Shown piece by piece: positions 24,679 to 33,965 of a stretch of 39,458 bases of DNA. The stretch is from an uncultured Pyrinomonadaceae bacterium (GTDB lineage Bacteria > Acidobacteriota > Blastocatellia > Pyrinomonadales > Pyrinomonadaceae). The DNA is taken from the NCBI GenBank assembly GCA_902805935.1, contig CADCUR010000044.1, positions 1 to 39,458 on the forward strand. The letters run 5' to 3'. Position numbers and translations under genes: made by a program. Each line of letters starts with the position of its first letter. Positions within the stretch are counted from its first letter, which is position 1. A model generated the notes under the pieces. That model was not told the DNA's origin. It made no database searches and saw only the letters and a list, made by a program, of their open reading frames with translations.

Positions 24679-26213
24679 TACATTCCGTTTTTGTCTGGCT
24701 TTTTTAATTTTTGAAACATTTCCAGATGCTTTTTCGCCAAATCTTTTTCGCCGATTAAATTATAAAGACGGGTGAGCTGAAAATGCGTGTCGGCATCGTT
24801 GGGATTGATTGCCGCCGATTTTTCCAGCGCAATTCGCGCCTTCGCTTCCGCACCGGATTGCAGATAAATCGCTCCTAAATCGCGCAGCGCGAGCGCGTAA
24901 TCCGGCGCGGATTTAATTGTCGCTTCGAGATGTTCAATCGCTTTTTCGGTTTCGCCCTGCGTTTTGTATGACAAGCCGAGTTGGTAATTCGCCTCGAAAT
25001 TATTCGGATTCGTTTCGACGCATTTTTTTAATTGCCGGCGCGCCTCTTCGATTTTGCCGGTTTGCCCCGCAAAAGTCAGACCGAGCGCGAGACAGCCGCG
25101 CGAGTCCTGCGGGCGTGATTTGACGAAACGATTTAGAGAATTTTCCGCCGCCCGCAGATTGTTGTTTTGCAAAGCCGCCGCGCCGTGCAGGTATAAAAAT
25201 TCCGGCTCGTTCGGTTTTAACGCCAACAACTTCTCCGCCGCTCGAAGCGCTTTTCCGGCTTGATTGGCGCGCATCGCAGTGATGACGAATTGGCTCAAAA
25301 CAGCCTCCGAATCGGGATTCGCCGCCAGCGATTTTTCCAGCAGTTCCAAAGATTGCGCCTGGTTTCCGCGCTCGCTTTCGAGCAAGCCTTCGGCGTAAAG
25401 CAGCTCCGGCGAATTCGGTTTTATTTTGGAAGCCCGCTGCAAATGTATTTTGGCGTTGGCGAAATCCTTTGTATAAATCTCGGATGTCGCCAGCGAAACG
25501 AGCGCGTCGTAGTCGTTCGGCGCGATTGCGACGACCGCGCGTAAAACGTCCGCCGATTCTTTGTGCAGCACGCCAGCGCTCAAAACTTCGGCGAATTTTA
25601 TCGTCGCCGCCGGATTTTGTTTCGCCAGATTTTTCGCCGGAATGATTAAAGAAATCGCTTTATTCTTTTCGCCGGATTGCAGGTAACATTCGGCGCGAAG
25701 CGGCAGAGCGTCCGCGTTTTTGATTTTCGCGTCCAGTTTTTCGACATTGCTCAAAGCCTTCCCGCAATCGCCGACGAGCGCGAAGGCTTGCGCCAATTTC
25801 AATCGCAACGCGCCGTTTGAAACGTCTCGGTCGGCGATTTCATTCAGTTCGGAAACTGCTTGCGCGGCGTTTCCGGTTTGAAAGTTAATCACAGCGAGAT
25901 TGATTTTAGCTGAAGCCGAATTTGCGTCGAGCGACAACGCTTTTTGATACAAAGATTTCGCTTCGCTCAAACGATTTTGCTCGAAACGCAGTCTGCCGAG
26001 CAATTCAAACGCTTTCGCATCCTGCGGATTGGCAATCGCGTAATCGAGCAAATCGCGCTCGATTGCCGCGTAATTTTTTTGCTCGATGCTTTTTTCAAAT
26101 TTCGCCAGCACGTCTTTGTCGGCGCCCGTTTTCTGCGCGGGAATGTAACCGCAAATGCTGAAAACTAAAATGCCGATTGCTGTAATTTGAAATGTAAGTT
26201 TGTTACTGAGCAT
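24678..26213 (-). CDS. Exported TPR-repeat protein
   Basis: 511 aa with a signal peptide (LVFSICGYIPAQ). The rest is an almost continuous array of tetratricopeptide repeats, seen as helix pairs ending in DPNN/NPNDA-type turns (for example ALSLDANSASAKINLAVI, SAAINPNDADTHFQLTRLY). TPR arrays form protein-binding superhelices, so the likely role is a periplasmic or outer-membrane scaffold. The start overlaps the stop of the preceding TPR gene by 11 bases and its stop overlaps the CRTAC1 start, so the three are almost certainly translated together. No catalytic domain is seen. Confidence 0.88.
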   Translation of the reverse strand: MLSNKLTFQITAIGILVFSICGYIPAQKTGADKDVLAKFEKSIEQKNYAAIERDLLDYAIANPQDAKAFELLGRLRFEQNRLSEAKSLYQKALSLDANSASAKINLAVINFQTGNAAQAVSELNEIADRDVSNGALRLKLAQAFALVGDCGKALSNVEKLDAKIKNADALPLRAECYLQSGEKNKAISLIIPAKNLAKQNPAATIKFAEVLSAGVLHKESADVLRAVVAIAPNDYDALVSLATSEIYTKDFANAKIHLQRASKIKPNSPELLYAEGLLESERGNQAQSLELLEKSLAANPDSEAVLSQFVITAMRANQAGKALRAAEKLLALKPNEPEFLYLHGAAALQNNNLRAAENSLNRFVKSRPQDSRGCLALGLTFAGQTGKIEEARRQLKKCVETNPNNFEANYQLGLSYKTQGETEKAIEHLEATIKSAPDYALALRDLGAIYLQSGAEAKARIALEKSAAINPNDADTHFQLTRLYNLIGEKDLAKKHLEMFQKLKKPDKNGM

Positions 26214-28476
26214 TTTTGTTGCCGCCCATCGGCGACAGCGTTTCTATTTTTCGGTTCGCCGATTTCAATTCCTGATAAAGTTTAAGCGCGCGGTCGGCGT
26301 CTTCTTTGCGCGCAGCGCGACGGTAAGCGATGCTCAACTGGTAATGAACGTATTCTTTTTTCGCGTCCGCGGTTGCCGCCGTTTCGAGCTGCCGGATGGC
26401 TTTCTCGGTTTCGCCGCGTTCGTTGTAAATCTTCCCCAATTGATAATGCGCGTCTGCGTAATCCGGGCGCGAAGCAATCGCTTCGTTCAACAATTTTATC
26501 GCTTCGTCAGTTCTGATTTTGCGCTCGATGAGCGTCAAAGCCAGATGATATTTCGCCGATTCGTCCGCCGGATTGATTTCGAGTTCGCGCGCAAACGCTT
26601 TTTCGGCTTCGTCGAAACGGTTGAGACGAATCAAACTTTGTCCGACGAAGAAATTAGCTTTCAGGGCGTTCGGCGCGAGCGCGGACACGGCGCGAAATTC
26701 TTTGACCGCCCGTTCGTAATCGCCCAAAAACATAAAACCCTGCGCGGCGTAAGTTAGGGTTTCGGGATTTTTTTGCGAAATTTGCGCCAGTTTATCGAAA
26801 ACCGGCGCGGCTTCCTGATTTTTTTCGATCTGAATCAAAGAAACCGCGTAAAAATAAGCGAGTTCGGCGTCGTCGGTAATCGCCGCCGCGAGCGGTTTTA
26901 AGGTTTCAACCGCCATTTTGTAATTATTCGTAAAATAGAAACTCGCGCCGAGCATTTGACGGGCTAAATTGTCCTGCGGATTCGCTTTCGTTTGCCGGGC
27001 AAGCGGCGCGACGGCAGTGTCAAATTGTCCGGAGCGAAAAGCCACGATTCCCCAGCTTCGGTCTAAATTCGGAAAATTTGGTTTCCAGCGAGCGGCGGCG
27101 GCGAAATTTTCGAGCGCTTCCGGGTTTTGTTTGTTTTGCACCGCAATCACGCCCAAATTATAAAACGCCTGCGCCAGAACGTCGGACAGATAGGCTTTGA
27201 TTTTATTTAATTCGGCGACGCGCGGCGCGGGCAGATTCGTTTCCCGGTTCGTTGGATTTTGCGCCGCGTTTGCGATTGGCGATTTTTTCGCGTCGCCGAC
27301 GACCTGGCTGAAAAGCTCGTTGATTTCGTCGCGCGTCGTTTTAATCAGTTTCGTCTGCAATTCGCGAGCTTTCGCCAATTCCGCTTCGCCTTCTTCGCGT
27401 CGTCCGTTCGCCGCCAGCAGTCGTCCGAGCATATAATGCGCGCGGCGCGACTGAAAACCGTTTTTGGCGGTGTTTTCCGAAAGCTCGGTGGCGCGGCGCA
27501 GGTTTTTTTCCGCCGTTTTTGTATCGCCCGTTTCCATCTGCGATTGTCCGAGAAATAAATGCGCTTCGCCGCTCTGCGGATTCAGCCGGACGGCTTTTTG
27601 CAATAAAGCGATGGCTTTCTGATGATTGTTTTCCGATGAGGCGACGACGCCGGCGAAAAAATTCGAGAAGAAATCATCAGGCGTGAGTTGCAGTTCTTGT
27701 TCAAACGCTTGACCGGCTTCGGCTAATCTTGAGCTGCCGCCGTGCTGTAAAATCACGTAGCCGAGAAAAAAACTCGCTCGCGGCTGTTTCGGGTTGATCG
27801 CCAGAGCGCGCTTGAATTCGCGCTCGGCTTCGAGCGGGTAATTCGTCTGCTCATAGGCTTGACCGAATAAAATGTGCAGTTCGGGATTCGCCTTTTTGAA
27901 CGACGCCTGCATCTCTTCAAAAAGAAGTTTGGCGCGCGCGGGCTGTTTCAGATACAGGTAAGTCAGCCCGAGAGCTCGCGCGGCTTCAAAATCGGGCGCG
28001 AGAATCAAAACTTTTTCGAGTTCGGGAAGCGCCGCCGCGTAATCCTCTTTCGTGTAATAGATATTTCCTAAAATATAGCGCGCGTAGGCGTTTTTTGGAT
28101 CAAGTTCGACCGCCGCTTTCGCTTCCTCCAACGCCTTTTCGATGTTGTTCGTCTGCAAATAGGCAATCGCTAAATCGGTTCTGACGCGGGCGTTGTCGTT
28201 ATACGATTTTGAAGCGGAAAGCATTTTTACGGCGTCCGCCAATTTGCCTTCTTCAATCGCCGTGTTGCCGAATCGCCGCAAACCGATAGCGGCAATTCGG
28301 CGGTTTTCAATTTGGGCGTTCACTAAATCAGCGGAAATTTGATATGTTTCCGCCGCGCTGATGTGTTTTTCCAAATCGTCCGATTGAGTTTGCCGAACGG
28401 AGTTTGCAGGCGGATTTTGAGCGCAGAGATTGATCGAGAGGAAAAGTAAAATTAAAACCGATACTTTTGCTGTCAT
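26203..28476 (-). CDS. Exported large TPR-repeat protein
   Basis: 757 aa from the ATG at 28476, chosen because it opens a signal peptide (MTAKVSVLILLFLSINLCAQ). A longer reading frame to 28797 would run through the 3' end of the receptor gene and is arginine-rich, so I reject it. Tandem TPRs fill almost the whole protein (such as AVELDPKNAYARYILGNIYY, RALAINPKQPRASFFLGYVI, LEINPADESAKYHLALTLI), with a central charged segment near 370-430 that breaks the array. A cysteine at the signal-peptide end (LCAQ) leaves a lipoprotein form possible, though the lipobox is imperfect. It is the first gene after the internal promoter and is coupled to the next TPR gene by an 11-base overlap. Confidence 0.88.
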   Translation of the reverse strand: MTAKVSVLILLFLSINLCAQNPPANSVRQTQSDDLEKHISAAETYQISADLVNAQIENRRIAAIGLRRFGNTAIEEGKLADAVKMLSASKSYNDNARVRTDLAIAYLQTNNIEKALEEAKAAVELDPKNAYARYILGNIYYTKEDYAAALPELEKVLILAPDFEAARALGLTYLYLKQPARAKLLFEEMQASFKKANPELHILFGQAYEQTNYPLEAEREFKRALAINPKQPRASFFLGYVILQHGGSSRLAEAGQAFEQELQLTPDDFFSNFFAGVVASSENNHQKAIALLQKAVRLNPQSGEAHLFLGQSQMETGDTKTAEKNLRRATELSENTAKNGFQSRRAHYMLGRLLAANGRREEGEAELAKARELQTKLIKTTRDEINELFSQVVGDAKKSPIANAAQNPTNRETNLPAPRVAELNKIKAYLSDVLAQAFYNLGVIAVQNKQNPEALENFAAAARWKPNFPNLDRSWGIVAFRSGQFDTAVAPLARQTKANPQDNLARQMLGASFYFTNNYKMAVETLKPLAAAITDDAELAYFYAVSLIQIEKNQEAAPVFDKLAQISQKNPETLTYAAQGFMFLGDYERAVKEFRAVSALAPNALKANFFVGQSLIRLNRFDEAEKAFARELEINPADESAKYHLALTLIERKIRTDEAIKLLNEAIASRPDYADAHYQLGKIYNERGETEKAIRQLETAATADAKKEYVHYQLSIAYRRAARKEDADRALKLYQELKSANRKIETLSPMGGNKNAQ

Positions 28477-28518
28477 AACTCTGGAGATACTGTTTTCGGG
28501 ACGTTTTAGAGTAAGTAA

Positions 28519-28527
28519 ATTATACCA
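28519..28527 (-). promoter_or_regulatory. Extended -10 promoter for the TPR-CRTAC1 cassette
   Basis: On the minus strand this reads TGGTATAAT, a perfect TGnTATAAT extended -10 element, directly past the receptor terminator and about 43 bases ahead of the TPR start at 28476. No clear -35 box is needed for extended -10 promoters and none is obvious. Confidence 0.6.
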
Positions 28528-28528
28528 C

Positions 28529-28581
28529 AAAATAAAAATGGCAAGAAGATTGGGCTTAAAAATCAAACCGTCTTCTTGCCA
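28529..28581 (-). terminator. Intrinsic terminator after the TonB-dependent receptor
   Basis: The arms TGGCAAGAAGA (28539-28549) and its complement (28571-28581) form an 11-bp stem with a 21-base loop. On the minus strand the stem is followed by TTTTTATTTT (28538-28529). It lies 20 bases past the receptor stop and separates the receptor transcript from the TPR-CRTAC1 genes. Confidence 0.8.
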
Positions 28582-28600
28582 AAATTCGAAGATTCGAACG

Positions 28601-31600
28601 TTAGAAATTAAATCGGATCGCGTATTGAATCTCACGACCGCCGCGCGTTCGTCCCGCCTGACCGAAATTACCGTTTGTTCCTGCCGAGGTAATCGTGTTG
28701 TTGGTCGGACTGCACGGCGCGTTTCCGCAAGCGACGGTTCCGTTGTAGAAAAGCAGCGGAATGCTGTCGCCTCTGAACTGCGGCGTGTTGAACGCATTGA
28801 AGAATTCCAACCGCAGTTGAAGGCGCGACTGCTCGCCGAAAAAGCTATTCTTTAACCACGAAGGCGAAAAGTTTTTATAGACAGAAAAATCCACATTCTT
28901 CGTCGGTGAACCAGAGCAGGTGGTCTTTTTCGGAATTGTTTCGCCAATTTTGTAGCCGACCAGGGTGAAAGCGGCAGGATTGATAAAGCGTCCCGCATCC
29001 GTGTCAATCGTACATGGTACACCCTCAACCCGAATCGGTCGCTGATTGGCGGCGTTCGTTCCCGTGCCGCTGATTCCCGCTTGAAATGCTTGAGACAAAC
29101 CAGCGCCTTGAATTCCCGTCGCGTTAATCAGCGGAGTGAGCGACGTTCCGCTCGAAAGCTGAACGATGGTCGCTATTTCCCAGCCGCCGAGAATCGTCTT
29201 GGCAAATCCGTTCGAGTCGCTAAATTTCGGCAGATTATAAATCAAGTTGGCGACGAAAATATGCGGACGATTGATGTCGGATTCGGCAAAGTCTAAATCC
29301 CGGTTGTTTCTATCCAAAACGGCATATTGACTCACTTGACCGCTATCGCTTAAACCGAAATCGGCTTTCGATTTAGATAGTGTATAAGCCGCCTGAAAGT
29401 TCAAATAATTGGATAGTCTGGTTCTGAATAAAACCTGCAAAGAGTCGTAGTCGGCTCTTCCGTTTCGTTCAAACTGGTAAATCGGACCGTAATTGCTATA
29501 CGGGCGTAGAGCGTTTACGGCATTTGCGTTCGCTGCGAAAGCCGCCGCCAATTGATTTTGCGGCAAAACCTGATTGACATCCGAATGCGTCAGTTGTCGG
29601 CGGGCGCGATTGCCGACGTAGCCGACTTCGACGACCGTATCTTTGAACAATTGCTGTCCGACCGAAACGTTAAACTGCAGCGAATACGGCGTTGCCGATT
29701 CAGTGCTTAATCCGAATCTCGGCGAACCGTTCGATGCCGCTCCGAGACCCGAAAACACTGTTCCGTCCAGCGTTCGCTGACCGCCGATGTTAGCCGTGAA
29801 CGGAGAATTCTGCGTTAGCGCGCCGAAGTATATACCAGTCCGTTCCCGAAGGAAGAATTGTCCGAATCCGGCTCTGATCGCGGTCTTGCCGTTCGAGAAA
29901 ACATCCCACGCGATGCCCAAACGCGGCGCGAGATTTTTGTAATTGTTTTCGCGCAACGAACGGTTGGAAAATTCTATCGGCGTGCTTGCTCCCGGAATTC
30001 CGGCGCACGGATTCGTGCCTTTGGGAACGATTAAACCGTTGCACGGGTCGGTTGCCGGTCGCGCCGGATTATACGCTTCGGGCGAAAACGAACTGATTAA
30101 ATCGCGTTCGTCATACGGCTCAAACAACAAGGAATATCTTGCTCCTAACTCCAAAGTCAAATTCGGTCGGACTTTCCAAGTATCGCCGAAATAAAATTCG
30201 AGATTTTTGTATCTCGTTCGCCCAATCGCCATCGTGTTGGTTTCGCTGAACCCGAAAAGCGAACCGCGCGTTAAAACGTCGGCTAAGTAATTGCCCGAAT
30301 TGTTTCCGCAGCAAGCGCCCCAGAATTGCGGCGTTTCGTTGCTCGGACCGGAATCTTCGTCTTTGCCGGCAGTATCATACAAAAATCCCATTTTGAAAGC
30401 ATGATTGCCCCAAACCTTGGATGCGTCGTCTCTGATCGTGTAAATATCGAGCGCGTTTCTGAACGGAATCTGCGCCCATAAATCCTGCCCGGTGCCGTAA
30501 TTAAACGGCGCGATGCCGCCCCAGAAAACCGGATGCGGACGATTTATTCCATTGACCTTGACGGAATCCGGGAAATATCCAGGAATCGCTTGATTGATGC
30601 TTTGGTTAATGTCACCGCCCGCGCCCGGATCAACGATGATTCGGTTCGCCGAGTAAGCGAATTGGATTTCGTTGGTCGCGGTCGAAGACAATGTGGATGT
30701 CAATTTGACGGCTGCCTGACGCGAGGGCTGCGTCCAGTTGCTTTCGACAGCCGGGAAAGCGTCGTCGCCCCACAAGTTTCCCGTTAGAACCGGGTAACCG
30801 TTTGACCAGTCATCTTGCGTGTAACGTCCGAATATACTGTGATTTTTAGTTAAATTGTAATCTATGCGGGCGTTTTCTTCACGGAAACTGATCGGCGAAT
30901 TTGCCGAGATTGCCCAGTTGTAACAATTATTGTCGAACGCGCGATTCGGCAGAGGAAACAACTGCACTAAAGCTATTCCAGCGGGACTAATTTGACTTTG
31001 TGGAATAACCTGCGTATCGGATCCAGGACGACCGTTGCCGATCGGGTTCAAGGCGCATGCTCCCGTCCGGCGAAAATCACCGACGCGTTCTTGAGCGGTC
31101 GGAACTCTCCCGAAGCGCGACTGACCGCGAATTTCCTTGTTCCATTCCTGCGAGTAAAAGAAAAACAGGCGATTTTTAAGAATCGGTCCGCCAAGGGAAA
31201 AACCAAAATCGTGACGCTTTAGCGCGTCCTTCTTTAAACCATTTCTATTAGTGAAAAACTCGGTGGCGTTGAGCGCGTCGTTACGCCCAAAGTAAAATAG
31301 GCTGCCGTGAAATTCGTTGCTGCCGCCGCGCGTCACAATCGAAACGACAGCGCCAGCGGCTTGCCCGTATTCAGGACCATAGCTGTTCCGCAACGATTTA
31401 AATTCGGCGATTGCTTCGATTGAAGGAAACAACAAAATTGTGCGGTTTGAACCGGTGTCGTTGTTATTGGCGCCATCGGTCAAGAACAAATTGCTCTGCG
31501 CCGAGTTTCCGTTGACGGAAAAATCAACCCCGCCGAATAATCCTTTGCTTTTGCTGTCAAGAGTATTTTGCGCCGAAACGCCGGGCTGCAACTGCGTTAA

Positions 31601-32122
31601 TTGAACGAAACTGCGTCCGTTGAGCGGCAGTTCGCGCACCTGTTCGCCGGTCACAACCTCACCGACCGTACCCGTTTCAGTTTGAAGCTGAACCGCATCG
31701 GCGGTAATTTCGACAACCTCCGAAACCTGACCGATTTCCAGAACGACGTTTTGTCTGGTGACGTTCGCCACGTTAACAATTACGCTGCCGACCGCCGATT
31801 CTTTAAAACCGCTTTTCGTCACCGAAACGCGATACGTCCCGACGGCTAAGTTCGGTATCGTATAATTTCCGTCCTCACTCGTCGTCACGGTGCGCGTTTC
31901 CCCCGTTTCGATTTGCGTCACCGTAATGGACGCATCGGGAACCGCCGCTCCGCCCGGATCGGTAATATTTCCCGTTATTTGCCCCGTCGTCGCGGTCTGT
32001 GCTGAAACTGCAGTCAGTAGAGAGATCACGAACAATAAGGCAAGTCCTGTTTTCAAAATAAAACTTTTTCGCGGAATCGCTTGGCGAAAAATCGTATTCT
32101 GTAAAGGATCTATTTTATACAT
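28601..32122 (-). CDS. Oar-like TonB-dependent outer-membrane receptor with N-terminal carboxypeptidase-regulatory domain
   Basis: 1173 aa. A signal peptide (about residues 1-42, ending AVSAQ) is followed by a carboxypeptidase-regulatory-like beta-sandwich (about 47-128, GNITDPGGAAVPDASITVT and YTIPNLAVGTYRVSVTKSGF), a plug domain (about 140-270, with LPLNGRSFVQLTQLQPGV and YGQAAGAVVSIVTRGG), and a large 22-strand-type beta-barrel to the C-terminus, which ends in Phe (YAIRFNF) as expected for outer-membrane insertion. Such receptors use TonB energy to import large substrates; in Acidobacteriota they are abundant and thought to take up oligosaccharides or peptides. The start has a strong GGAGGA eight bases upstream. 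Transcription ends at the terminator 28529-28581. Confidence 0.93.
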   Translation of the reverse strand: MYKIDPLQNTIFRQAIPRKSFILKTGLALLFVISLLTAVSAQTATTGQITGNITDPGGAAVPDASITVTQIETGETRTVTTSEDGNYTIPNLAVGTYRVSVTKSGFKESAVGSVIVNVANVTRQNVVLEIGQVSEVVEITADAVQLQTETGTVGEVVTGEQVRELPLNGRSFVQLTQLQPGVSAQNTLDSKSKGLFGGVDFSVNGNSAQSNLFLTDGANNNDTGSNRTILLFPSIEAIAEFKSLRNSYGPEYGQAAGAVVSIVTRGGSNEFHGSLFYFGRNDALNATEFFTNRNGLKKDALKRHDFGFSLGGPILKNRLFFFYSQEWNKEIRGQSRFGRVPTAQERVGDFRRTGACALNPIGNGRPGSDTQVIPQSQISPAGIALVQLFPLPNRAFDNNCYNWAISANSPISFREENARIDYNLTKNHSIFGRYTQDDWSNGYPVLTGNLWGDDAFPAVESNWTQPSRQAAVKLTSTLSSTATNEIQFAYSANRIIVDPGAGGDINQSINQAIPGYFPDSVKVNGINRPHPVFWGGIAPFNYGTGQDLWAQIPFRNALDIYTIRDDASKVWGNHAFKMGFLYDTAGKDEDSGPSNETPQFWGACCGNNSGNYLADVLTRGSLFGFSETNTMAIGRTRYKNLEFYFGDTWKVRPNLTLELGARYSLLFEPYDERDLISSFSPEAYNPARPATDPCNGLIVPKGTNPCAGIPGASTPIEFSNRSLRENNYKNLAPRLGIAWDVFSNGKTAIRAGFGQFFLRERTGIYFGALTQNSPFTANIGGQRTLDGTVFSGLGAASNGSPRFGLSTESATPYSLQFNVSVGQQLFKDTVVEVGYVGNRARRQLTHSDVNQVLPQNQLAAAFAANANAVNALRPYSNYGPIYQFERNGRADYDSLQVLFRTRLSNYLNFQAAYTLSKSKADFGLSDSGQVSQYAVLDRNNRDLDFAESDINRPHIFVANLIYNLPKFSDSNGFAKTILGGWEIATIVQLSSGTSLTPLINATGIQGAGLSQAFQAGISGTGTNAANQRPIRVEGVPCTIDTDAGRFINPAAFTLVGYKIGETIPKKTTCSGSPTKNVDFSVYKNFSPSWLKNSFFGEQSRLQLRLEFFNAFNTPQFRGDSIPLLFYNGTVACGNAPCSPTNNTITSAGTNGNFGQAGRTRGGREIQYAIRFNF

Positions 32123-32520
32123 AAAAATTCCTCCGATACTAAAGTCACCTTAGATTTTGAATCATCAAATGCGTATGTTTTGCGTTATAAAATGAATTCC
32201 TGCGAAAAAGCGTTTCAGAAAAACAAGAAAATACGGAAAATGAAATTATTTATAATGTTTTGTTAGTAAAGCGCCGGTCAAACAAGTTTCTATAACTTTC
32301 AGATGGAAAATTAAACTATATAATAGATACTTTGTTGTATGACCTAACAAAAGTTAATATGAATTTAACGGATTGTCAAGAAGTTTTCGCAAATTTGAAA
32401 AATTTATTATTACAATCGGTATTCAGTTATTTTTATACATTTCAGAAGTTTTCGGTTATTCCGTTTTATTGATGCCTGTCTTACGTAAAAAATAAAATTC
32501 ACCTTCGCTGGAGATAATTT
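32123..32520. promoter_or_regulatory. AT-rich divergent control region, receptor versus mannanase-like gene
   Basis: A 398-base non-coding region between genes facing away from each other. For the receptor, TTGACA (32379-32374, minus strand), a 17-base spacer and TAACTT (32356-32351) form a candidate sigma70-like promoter. A word CTAACAAAA at 32344-32352 overlaps that -10 box, and its inverted partner TTTTGTTAG is at 32258-32266, 77 bases away. A near-palindrome ACTTTGTT/AACAAAAGT spans about 32329-32354. These could be repressor or activator sites, possibly bending a loop. No coding potential was found. Confidence 0.45.
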
Positions 32521-33861
32521 ATGAAACGAAGAAATTTCCTGTTAGCCGTCCTGTTCGCTCAGATGATCGTCTTTCTGCCGTTATCCGTACAGACACGCGC
32601 TCAAACGCCCTCGTTTGTGTCGGTCAAAAATCATCAGTTTTACCTGAACGGCAAACCTTATTATTTTATCGGCACGAATTATTGGTATGGCAGTCTTTTA
32701 GGTTTGGAAAAAGACCGGAAAAAAGGCGCTGACCGTTTGCGGAAAGAATTGGATTTTTTAAAGTCTAACGGCGTGATGAATTTGCGGATAATGGCGGGCG
32801 CGGAAGGCATTGGAATGATAAATGGCGTGTTGCGGGTTGCGCCGCCTTTGCAACCGGAACAGGGAAAATTCGACGAAAGCGTTCTCGACGGGCTGGATTT
32901 AATTTTGGCGGAAATGGGTAAGCGCGATATGAAAGCCGTCATTTTTTTCAGCAATAACTGGGAATGGAGCGGCGGTTTTCAGCAGTATTTGACGTGGAAC
33001 GACCGAGTCCCCGAAGCGTTGAAAACCAGAAAATTAACCTGGGACGAACAACGCGACATCGTTTCGCGATTTTATGGCTGCGCGCCGTGCAAAGAAAGTT
33101 ACAACAAACAAGTTAATCTGGTTTTGAGCCGAATTAACAAATATACGAAGAAAAAATATACGGAAGATTCAGCGGTAATGGCGTGGGAACTCGCCAACGA
33201 ACCGCGCCCGATGCGCCCCTTTGCCAACGCCGATTACAAAAAATGGGTCGCCGATATCGCTGCGATGATCAAATCAAAAGACAAAAATCATCTCGTCACA
33301 ATCGGTCACGAAGGCTTGATGGGAACTGAAGACCTCAAACTTTTCGAGGAAATTCACGCCGGTAAAAACATAGATTACCTAACGATTCACATCTGGGCGA
33401 AGAACTGGGGCTGGTTCAAAGAAGACAAGGTGGCGGAAGGCTTTCCGAACGTCGTCGAAAAGGCGACCGATTATATCAATCAGCATCTTGTCATCGCCCG
33501 AAAGTTAAATAAACCGCTGGTCATCGAAGAATTCGGATTGCCGCGCGACAAACAATCGTTCGAGATAAATTCTCCGACTTCGCTGCGCGACGAATATTAC
33601 GGCAGAGTTTTTTCCGTTCTTGCCAAAAACGCCGAAACCGGCGGTCATCTGGCAGGAGCCGCTTTCTGGGCATTCGGCGGTACGGCGCGCCCCGTTGTAA
33701 ATCAAATTTTCTGGAAAAGCGGCGACGAATATATGGGCGACCCGCCGATGGAAGAGCAAGGATTGAATACCGTTTTCGACAGCGACCGAAGCACCTGGAA
33801 AGTTGTCAATTCATTCAGCAAAAATTTAGTTACCAGCAAATCTGCCAAGAAAAATCGGTGA
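32521..33861 (+). CDS. Secreted GH5 enzyme, endo-beta-1,4-mannanase type (GH5_7-like)
   Basis: 446 aa, signal peptide ending near TRAQTPS, start fixed by GGAG at 32510-32513. The N-terminal FVSVKNHQFYLNGKPYYFIGTN block is the usual opening of GH5 mannanases. Acid/base Glu227 is in MAWELANEPRP and the nucleophile Glu337 in LVIEEFGLPRD. FFSNNWEWSGGF and TIHIWAKNWGW line the cleft in this subfamily. It should cut beta-1,4-mannan or glucomannan outside the cytoplasm. It is divergent from the TonB receptor and could be co-regulated through the shared region upstream. Subfamily placement is from motif memory, not an alignment. Confidence 0.9.
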   Translation: MKRRNFLLAVLFAQMIVFLPLSVQTRAQTPSFVSVKNHQFYLNGKPYYFIGTNYWYGSLLGLEKDRKKGADRLRKELDFLKSNGVMNLRIMAGAEGIGMINGVLRVAPPLQPEQGKFDESVLDGLDLILAEMGKRDMKAVIFFSNNWEWSGGFQQYLTWNDRVPEALKTRKLTWDEQRDIVSRFYGCAPCKESYNKQVNLVLSRINKYTKKKYTEDSAVMAWELANEPRPMRPFANADYKKWVADIAAMIKSKDKNHLVTIGHEGLMGTEDLKLFEEIHAGKNIDYLTIHIWAKNWGWFKEDKVAEGFPNVVEKATDYINQHLVIARKLNKPLVIEEFGLPRDKQSFEINSPTSLRDEYYGRVFSVLAKNAETGGHLAGAAFWAFGGTARPVVNQIFWKSGDEYMGDPPMEEQGLNTVFDSDRSTWKVVNSFSKNLVTSKSAKKNR

Positions 33862-33930
33862 TTATCCAAAGATAATTCGGAGTAGATGAAAAATGGCAGG
33901 TGATAACCGACAGATTTTATCTATTCCGAA
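33862..33930. repeat. Imperfect inverted repeats between convergent GH5 and xylulokinase genes
   Basis: A 5-bp stem TTATC/GATAA occurs at 33862-33875. A 12-base arm TTCGGAGTAGAT at 33876-33887 pairs with ATCTATTCCGAA at 33919-33930 with one G-U type mismatch. They may act as a terminator between the convergent genes, although no long T-run follows directly. Confidence 0.4.
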
Positions 33931-33965
33931 GTAGTTTTGTTTGATAAATTATTCATTGAATTTTT

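Noticed and set aside
28477-28797. N-terminal extension of the large TPR protein to 28797
   Set aside because: It runs antisense-like through a different frame of the receptor 3' end and the terminator, is arginine-rich and precedes a normal signal peptide; the ATG at 28476 is preferred.
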